NCBI GenBank assembly: GCA_022495005.1 | Contig: JAGYXB010001324.1 | Span: 3,100,001-3,164,000, forward strand | Source of the DNA: Rhyacophila brunnea | Lineage: Eukaryota > Arthropoda > Insecta > Trichoptera > Rhyacophilidae | Direction of reading: 5' to 3' | DNA: 64,000 nt | Shown: positions 57,370-64,000 of the stretch, in pieces | Layout: the number at the start of each line of letters is the position of its first letter | Numbering within the stretch: the stretch's first letter is position 1 | Position numbers and translations under genes: made by a program | Notes under the pieces: generated by a model | The model's input: only the letters and a program-made list of their open reading frames with translations | What the model was told of the DNA's origin: nothing | Databases searched by the model: none

Positions 57370-57725
57370 ACCTACCTTTGGGAATGCCAATTGGGAGGTT
57401 AATAACTCTATTCAACCAAATCACTTCGGATTTCGGATATTGAAATATTCCACCTGCATGAGGATGAGTATTTGGGCATTGTTTTATAAATTCTTAAAAT
57501 AGGGTCTGCTTAGCTCATTCGATGTACTTCCTTGTGTCTAATTTATATATTTTTGTATTTACACTTTTCTACTGTTTAATGCTGATCTGTTTATTTTTTT
57601 ATATATAATACTGTTTTATTAATATGTCTTTTCTTCTAAATAACATGTTGTGAACGTCTTAAATTCATAATTTGTAATGTTCACTTTACTTCTGTTAAAA
57701 TAAATAAAATTTTAAATTTGAAAAA
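57370..57725 (+). mobile_element. Jockey A fragment, 3' end
   Basis: TGCCAATTGGGAGGTTAATA, TCTATTCAACCAAATC, ATATTCCACCTGCATGAGGA, ATTCTTAAAATAGGGTCTGC and TTGTGAACGTCTTAAATTCA, ending in an AAATAAATAAAATT-like tail. Frame-broken. Confidence 0.72.
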
Positions 57726-58015
57726 ATTGGTTAAAATACTCGGCAAATTCCGCCTTTTCCCTATAAAGGGTTAAAGCTTATTTTACAAAAAATATTATAT
57801 AAAGCTCATTTTCGCGATTTTTATAAAATATATGCAAAATTTATAATGGTTTTTTGCGCCAATTACATCTAAATCCCTACTCAAATCCTTCCAAATGTAT
57901 GTATCTCTTGGACACATTTAATTTAGTAGCAATATGATCGAAAAACTAACAACAATCGACAATTAAACATGAAACCATATATTCAATAATTATAAAATAA
58001 ACACTGACCTACAGG

Positions 58016-58170
58016 GTGACCACGCCTGTAGAAACCGTGCGCTTCAATGAGCGACGATGTGCGTTGGCGCAAATCCCGAGAGACGCAGGACTGGCTGCCG
58101 TAATATTTTTTCAAAAAAGATTTTTAATATTGCTTATATATTTTCTCAGAAGTGTTTCCAAAATTATGCA
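58016..58170 (+). repeat. SINE B copy, 5' part altered
   Basis: GGCGCAAATCCCGAGAGACG (head), a lost box B (GGACTGGCTGCC), then TTTCAAAAAAGATTTTTAAT, TTTTCTCAGAAGTGTTTCCA and ATTATGCAT. It runs directly into family U sequence, as in the large inverted repeat. Confidence 0.65.
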
Positions 58171-58800
58171 TCCAGGCCAGGATTTTGGCGGGCCCCTCTA
58201 CCCATCGCTAGGGTTAAAGGCAGTGGGACTTTTTACAGAATCGTTTTCTAAAAGTTGTTTCAGGTAAAATTAAGGGTATTCGGTGTATTTTAGCGATTTT
58301 TTTGTATTGTTGAATAAATCCACGCCACGCCGCCCCCAGAGTCCGACCACCCCAGACTAGAGCCCTGTCACCCCCCCCCCTATGGCACTCACACCCTGAA
58401 TCGGGCCCCAATGCTAGGATCTGAGGTAGGCCCCCTACCTATCACTTAAATTAAAGGCAGTATGGCGCTCTACAGTAACTTTCTCCAAATGGTGTTCGAG
58501 GTAAAATTAAGAGTATTTAATAAGTATATTTTTTAGCGATTTTTAGTATTTTTTAAAACATTCAATAATTGAATCATTGAATTGTCGAATATCGATAAAC
58601 ATCAAAAATTGCATCGCATAACTACATGTTTTAAAACCATAATCAACATTAACATTTGAAGTGATTTTGATATTAAGGTCAAGTTGTGATATGTTTATCT
58701 CACTTATCTGATTGACCCATCACACATAGCCCCTCCTAAGCCCGAGCCCTCAAGCTAGAGCCTTATCAGCCCCGCCTTGTAGGGGCCGTGGGCTCACCCA
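58160..58800. repeat. Repeat family U, two partial copies
   Basis: CCAGGATTTTGGCGGGCCCC, GTAAAATTAAGGGTATTCG and TTTTAGCGATTTTTTT recur as GTAAAATTAAGAGTATTTA and TTTTAGCGATTTTTAG at about 58500. CCTCCTAAGCCCGAGCCC follows at 58734. All have counterparts in the large inverted repeat. A run of nine to ten C lies at about 58371-58380. Confidence 0.65.
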
Positions 58801-58804
58801 ATCT

Positions 58805-59590
58805 CAATAATTGGTATTTTTGGGGGGAAAACGTTTGAAAATCACTGAGTTAAAACGTTCCAAAAATATATTTCAAAGTAACATATATATAAATATCGAT
58901 TCAAATAGCTGAATGGCTAATATTATGTACATATTACATTCAGTCAATAATCTACAGAACCTGATTAATTTACTAATTCAAATAGTAGCGACCGTCGGCC
59001 GTTTGATGCGAAATAAATCAAAAGCTTTAAAAAATCCACATGAAACGTTCATGTTTACATCGCAAACGATAAAAGGTTTTTGTGTACGTATATATGATTG
59101 AATGGAGTAAAAAAATATGTTTTTTCGTTGCAAAGGAGTTTTCCTAACCAGGCGTGTCAATCAAAATCATTGTTGTGCGGTGCACAATGGGTGTAATTTT
59201 AAAACAACAAGTTTTTTAAACCCTGTTTATATCAGAGTTTTTTTTATCAGGAAACAAGTAATACGCTGACAACAATAACATTGGTTAATTTAATAATGGT
59301 TTATAAAAAATAATGCGTAGGTATACATTAATTATGAAAATAAAGACTGCTTTTAGATGTTGAGGCAGTTTGATTTACTTTTAAGTATCAATTTTACCCA
59401 TAGCTTACTGGCCACACAAAATAGTGTTTTTGCTAATTACTTTTCAAATGCAAATTAACACGTTAATTACAAAATTAATTAAAAGGCCCCGTAAGCATTG
59501 TGTTAAAACGCGCGACCACTATAAATTCTGAGGTAACGACTTGATTTCATTATACTAAATGTAGGAGCCAGTTGGCTTGGTAGGTATGCA
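58805..59590. other. Intergenic, nothing recognised
   Basis: Overlapping short ORFs on opposite strands at 58913-59160 have no recognisable product. No paired ends. Confidence 0.45.
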
Positions 59591-59601
59591 TAGGGTTATA
59601 G

Positions 59602-60138
59602 CAGTGGCGAGAGGTGGAGGTAGGCTGTTAATATTCGACATAAAAAGTGCACAATAAACTTTATCAGTCACACATATTTGTCTCCGTTGAAATAAGAATA
59701 CAATTTGCAGATGGTGCTGGTTAGTTTTTAAAATTTAATTAAACCCTGTCTAAACCAGACCATACCTATTAGTTTAATGTACGTTGAATTAAGAAGAGGT
59801 ACATATTACAGATGGTGTTGGATAGTTTTTCAAAAATCATTAAGCCCTGCTTAAACCAAACCATATTCGATAAAAAGATTCTTCTATCTATAAAATATGT
59901 TGTATTATGTACGGCTTAATTGCATAGTTTCAGATAGTTTATAGGTAAGCGATTTTTTTTTAACTTGTATCTATTATGGTTTGGATTAGGCAGGGTTTAA
60001 TTGAATTTTAAAAACTAACAAACATTATTATACACTTTATACTCTTAGTTCAATAAAAACAAATATGGTTGACGGACAAAGTTTAGTGTGCGCTATTTAT
60101 GTCGAATCTTAACAGTCTACCTTCACCCTTCGCCACTA
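59602..60138. mobile_element. hAT-like element, family W copy 2
   Basis: 537 bp. The left CAGTGGCGAGAGGTGGAGGT and the right CCTTCACCCTTCGCCACTA are inverted, and similarity continues for about 80 bp (CGACATAAAAAGTGCACAAT versus its inverted partner). The flanks GGTTATAG (59594-59601) and GGTTATAT (60139-60146) form an 8 bp TSD with one mismatch. CCAGACCATA/CCAAACCATA blocks repeat internally. Confidence 0.78.
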
Positions 60139-60450
60139 GGTTATATACTGCCCTCATAAGGAAAACGGCAACTTTTCGACTAAAATCACAAATTTGGTTA
60201 GTGTACAGATAATGCTCTACGTGAAATTCTGAACCATTTAAAGTCAAAAGCGGTCTAAAATTTATTTCAGTATAATAAATCGACATATTGTTGTGGTTTT
60301 TTTCACGAAAACGGTAGTTATTTTAAACAAAAGACATTATAACGAGTTTCATAAGCAAAAACACAGCATCGATTGAAAATATACCGGTTTTTGCTTATAC
60401 CATATATCAAATGATTCATTCACATTATTTTAAAAGATATTAAGAAAAGT

Positions 60451-60699
60451 TTTTTTTTTTTCGACCATGTCCGATCCTGATAGGATCATATGGGCCTCCA
60501 CAGAGTGGAAGTTTGTATTGACAGATTTTGTTTTTTTTTATATGAGAAATGGATGTCAGCCACTTGCTCAACCTATTAGGTCCATACTCTGACACACACA
60601 AATTGAAAAACAATATGCGTACTTGCCAGACCCAGGATTCGAACCTGGGACCCACGGCTTTATAGTCCAACGCTTATGCCGCGCGGCCACCGTGGGCGT
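60451..60699 (-). repeat. SINE A copy, complete
   Basis: On the minus strand: CCACGGTGGCCGCGCGGCAT (box A region), box B GGTTCGAATCC, TGGGTCTGGCAAGTACGC, the GTGGCTGACATCCATTTCTC body and GGACATGGTCGAAAAAAAAA. AAAGTTT lies on both sides (about 60446 and 60702), a likely short TSD. Confidence 0.88.
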
Positions 60700-60939
60700 C
60701 AAAGTTTAAAAAACGTTAATGTCTCATTTTCTCAAAATTTGACTTTGGCAAATAGCTGCCTTTTTGCTTATGGGGGCAGTATACATATACGTATATTAAA
60801 AAAAAAAAAAAAACGCAACCACCGATGGCGTTAATGGGCGTGCAGGCTAGACATTACAATGCTGTTACAATTATTTCATTGATATTAAAAATGGTCAATC
60901 AGTCAATCCTCCAAAGACTCTGCGGATAAAAGATTTTGG

Positions 60940-61095
60940 ATAGCATCTATGGAAGGCAAAACAGAGGAAAAGCGTCGGCGCGCTGGAGTGACCAAAGGGC
61001 AGAGCTGACTGGGAACTGAAAAGCAGGGGATCGAGAGAGATAGAAAGTCTTGGTCGCTCAAACTATGAAAAAATTCAAGGTGGTCTCAATCCTCA
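60940..61095 (+). mobile_element. Degenerate LINE C-terminal fragment
   Basis: Plus-strand fragments such as GGCGCGCTGGAGTGACCAAA and GAGCTGACTGGGAACTGAAA can be read as a GRAxRRWSD...LTGNW block seen near the C-terminus of RTE-like ORF2. Many frameshifts. The assignment is tentative. Confidence 0.4.
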
Positions 61096-61099
61096 ATCA

Positions 61100-62200
61100 T
61101 GAGTGAACGACCGAGAAGAATTAAAATGGTATATTAAAACTCCTCGATTACCAGAGACCAGAACCCTTAATTTTGAAGCCCCGACAGAACTGCTCAAAGA
61201 TTCGGCGTGTGGAAGATTTCATTATTTCTTTATTTTATATTATATTATTATTAGTCATTGTTTCCTCATTTAATCGGACCCAGTTAATTGAAGAAAATAT
61301 TAATGAAGATATATTAAACGTAATGTTATATAAAAGATTTTTTTACTAATATGGTTACATACCTACAAATTGTGATGTCCATATATTTTACCTGGTAAGA
61401 ATATTAATAGAAAATTGTATAATATTCACAATATAAAAACTTAATTACGATATACGCTTTTAATGGGATCATTTATTATTATGAAGGTTGTATTGATATA
61501 TATATTTTATCGAGAAATAGTTCTTATCTGTTCGATTAACTTATTGGTTCCATTGACGGAATCAAATATACATCGAAAAAACTATATGCATTTTTGAAAC
61601 CCGTATCCTAGATTACAAAAATACATTCTGTAAAATACCTACGTATAACTTACTAGTTAAACAGTATATTGAAATTTTTAAATAACCGTAATATATTCTT
61701 ATAATATAAGCCTATAAGATATCTAATACGAAGTAAACAAAGAAATAATGAAAGATTTTCTTATATATTATAATATTATTATTTCGTTTTCCCTTTTGTC
61801 TACACATCCGTTGGCATATTATATAAACCAATCCTAATGTAACGATATAAAAATATGATATTACACTGCAATGTAATATATTATTAGATCGTGAAAAAAT
61901 ACTTATACATAGTACCCAGGATTCGCTAAGCGATCACTGAATCACCAATAACTCATCAAGTACGACGGAAGTTAGCGGCATCGTAGAATTAGAGACCGAG
62001 ATACGTGGAAGTAGTGAGGGGACCCCTGCATATAGCAGAGAATAGACCAGCTGATAACTGTGACGTCATTTAATAATATAAAGTGAATAAATCGAGTTAT
62101 TAACGTAAAACGGTAAACAAGGGTAATACGTAATGATATCAAATAATTTTCAAATATAAAATTGTAAAATATGTTCATTAATACTTTTTAAGTGTACCCC
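61100..62200. other. Intergenic, nothing recognised
   Basis: AT-rich. The minus ORF 61972-62178 is low-complexity. No repeat ends found. Confidence 0.45.
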
Positions 62201-62204
62201 ACAC

Positions 62205-62705
62205 ATCGCTTCTAATCAAACATCGATCATTTTTATTACAACATTTTTTATTACAACGTTTTTCTTAGCTCGTATTCTTATTTGTCCGGTACAAATCTTG
62301 CAATCGATTTTTAATTAACTTTCCGACCAGCTAGACATTTGAAACTTTTAGAATATATCAGAACACAATTCCAATGCATTTTTTAATACTTTTAGCCATC
62401 TTTAAGTAAACTTGATTTCATTTTCGGTTACTTCTGTTTTGTATGAAAAGTTATTTCGGAAGAAATCCGTAAAAAGTAAAACTATTATTGGTTTGCTAAA
62501 TGGGTCCTAGAAACTAAATTATTAATATTAATATAATATACGTGCGTTACTATGGAAATCAATATGACATTTCAGTATTATTTCTATCAAGTACAAATTT
62601 TTTTGATCGTTTAAGCTAGTCAAGTCAAGTTTATATGATTCAACTGAAAATGTAAAAACGTTGTAGGTATATAAAAAGTTCTTTTTATCTTGTAATTATT
62701 TTACT
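62205..62705 (+). repeat. Third copy of the outer inverted-repeat arm
   Basis: Matches 22203-22700 in the same orientation: AAACTTTTAGAATATATCAG, TTTAGCCATCTTTAAGTA, GTATGAAAAGTTATTTCGGA, GAAATCCGTAA and ATATAAAAAGTT. The inner GC-rich and SINE portions are absent. This shows the outer arm is a dispersed repeat that existed outside the inverted repeat. Confidence 0.75.
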
Positions 62706-63264
62706 TAAAATTGATGTTAGAGTGTATTCTAAAATTGTAACAATATTTATACGTCGTAGGAGTATAATAATATTATATCTAATGTAATATAATTGAAAGA
62801 AACTTGTCAAAGATTATTAAGCAAAATAATGACATGTCCTACATCCCCAACATTCCCTAGTGTGTATTTTTATTCATTGTCATATTATTAAACTTCTAAC
62901 TAACTAAATATTTTTGCATTGAATTGATACGTAAGGAAATAAGATAATTTTAAAAAAATGCAATGCTACACTACTGGAAGCATCTACCGACTGAATATTA
63001 AATTAGTATTTTAATTATTAAATACGTCTTTCTGTAAGATATTTTTCAATAATTTATAGTGTAGTTTAGTAAATAAAATTGTGAATCGAACTTTAGTATT
63101 GTGAACCGTGACATATTGATTAATCTAAACATTTCAAAAGTTATATGTAAATTCTCAATTCTCTAGATATATCTAATAGTATTACATTTCCCCTAAATAA
63201 TGTAAATATAATAAACGCGAATCATTAATATTATGTTTTTGTTTCAGATAATTACTTTTCTGAA

Positions 63265-63489
63265 AGCGCGTTGACACGGTCCAAGTACGATCCAAGTACA
63301 CTTGGACCGAGTAGCATCCGAGCGACAGCTTCATACTAATTATTCCTATCCAAGCTACTCGGACCGCGTCCTACTCATCCAAGTTAGCTTGGATAGGAAT
63401 AATTAGTATGAAGATGTCTCATAGAGTGCGCTTGGATGGCACTCGGTCCAAGTGTACTTGTATCGTATTTGGACTGTGTCAACGCGGCT
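63265..63489. mobile_element. CCAAGT-rich MITE, copy 3
   Basis: 225 bp. GCGTTGACACGGTCCAAGTA at the left, with one base lost from the terminal AGCCGCG, is mirrored by TGTCAACGCGGCT at the right. The interior has the same TCCAAGT/ACTTGGA and AGGAATAATTAGTATGAAG units. The flanking triplets do not match well. Confidence 0.85.
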
Positions 63490-63684
63490 TTAGCTAAATC
63501 ATTTTCGATTAAATAATAAATGATACCACGAGATGGGGGCGATTATTAAAAATATTATATTTTTATCCATCAAATATACAATATTACAAATAATCAATAT
63601 GTAGTTAATAGTATACGATTAGGTAGTAAAAAAAATATCGTTCCTGTCTATTTAGTTAAAGCCAGCGGCAAATAAATTTTTAAA

Positions 63685-63790
63685 ATAGCCGATATACTGG
63701 ATTATTTGTTATGTAAGGTTAGGTTAAGTTAAGGTTATCATTCTTGAATTCATGAATTTTGGTGAAATCGGTTATGAAAATTGCCGCTGT
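63685..63790 (-). repeat. Repeat family V, copy 2 (inverted)
   Basis: The inverse of 34205-34310: CGATATACTGGATTATTTGT, GTTAGGTTAAGTTAAGG, CATTCTTGAATTCATGAATT and AAATCGGTTATGAAAATT. The TTAGG-like bases are too few to be telomeric. Confidence 0.6.
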
Positions 63791-64000
63791 TCCCGCCTGG
63801 TTTCCAGTAAACAGACTTGTATCAAATATTATTCGTAATAATAGAAATTAAGTATTAATTGTGTGAATTCATCATCTCAAACGCTCTATATTATTTTTGA
63901 TCACGGAAACACACGTTTTTGAAGTTTTTTAAAAAATAAAAATACATTTGAATAAAATATAAAATTGGGTGCGGCTATGCATTTTGCTTTAAATAAATAG

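Noticed and set aside
63713..63736. TTAGG-like run suggesting telomeric DNA
   Set aside because: Only a few imperfect units, and they belong to the dispersed family V repeat that also occurs inverted at 34205-34310.
1..64000. CRISPR arrays, operons, prophage or bacterial promoters
   Set aside because: No regularly spaced repeats and no bacterial gene organisation. The sequence has eukaryotic, insect-like repeat content throughout.

Overview
This window looks like AT-rich nuclear DNA from an insect. The evidence is indirect: very low gene density, many tRNA-derived SINEs, RTE-like and Jockey-like LINE tails, hAT, piggyBac-like, PIF/Harbinger-like and Sola-like DNA elements, and a few TTAGG-like runs. 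A hemipteran such as an aphid relative would fit the element repertoire, but the sequence does not settle the order. There is no bacterial-style gene organisation. I see no rRNA gene, no intact tRNA gene and no CRISPR array.

The best candidate for a host gene is one short first coding exon on the minus strand at 52528-52603. It encodes a signal peptide and ends in a consensus 5' splice site. If it is real, much of the sequence below 52528 may be its first intron, and the sequence above it is its upstream region. Two other short open segments (17609-17866 plus, 51416-51733 minus) are unrecognised and weak.

Nearly everything else I can explain is mobile DNA, and many insertions can be delimited to the base by target-site duplications (TSDs). 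0-5 kb: SINE A, RTE tail, TA-flanked MITE, CCAAGT-rich MITE, two LINE tails, and a hAT-like element at 4370-5137. 5-9.2 kb: two SINE B copies and a 2.69 kb Sola-like transposon (6527-9216) with a decayed transposase and repeated subterminal motifs. 9.2-14 kb: repeat families S and R, and a LINE B tail containing an (ATT)n tract and a MITE. 14.4-16 kb: a LINE split by a probable 1132 bp solo LTR. 18-22.2 kb: SINEs, a degenerate RTE and three hAT-like elements. 22.2-26.7 kb: a very large inverted repeat whose left arm alone carries an RTE insertion. 27.8-36.6 kb: small MITEs, a piggyBac-like element, a MITE nested in a SINE, and a 712 bp hAT element. 40-51 kb: SINE A, Jockey A and R-family copies, an RTE tail, and a hAT element with transposase remains split by a CCAAGT MITE. 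52.5-55.2 kb: the signal-peptide exon and a 1.9 kb RTE insertion. 55.9-63.5 kb: further hAT, SINE, Jockey, arm-related and MITE copies.

The elements do not act together as a pathway. What they offer is a readable order of events: young RTE and MITE insertions sit inside older SINE, LINE, hAT and inverted-repeat sequence. Superfamily names rest on terminal sequences, TSD length and translated remnants read by eye, so family-level naming needs a repeat-library search.
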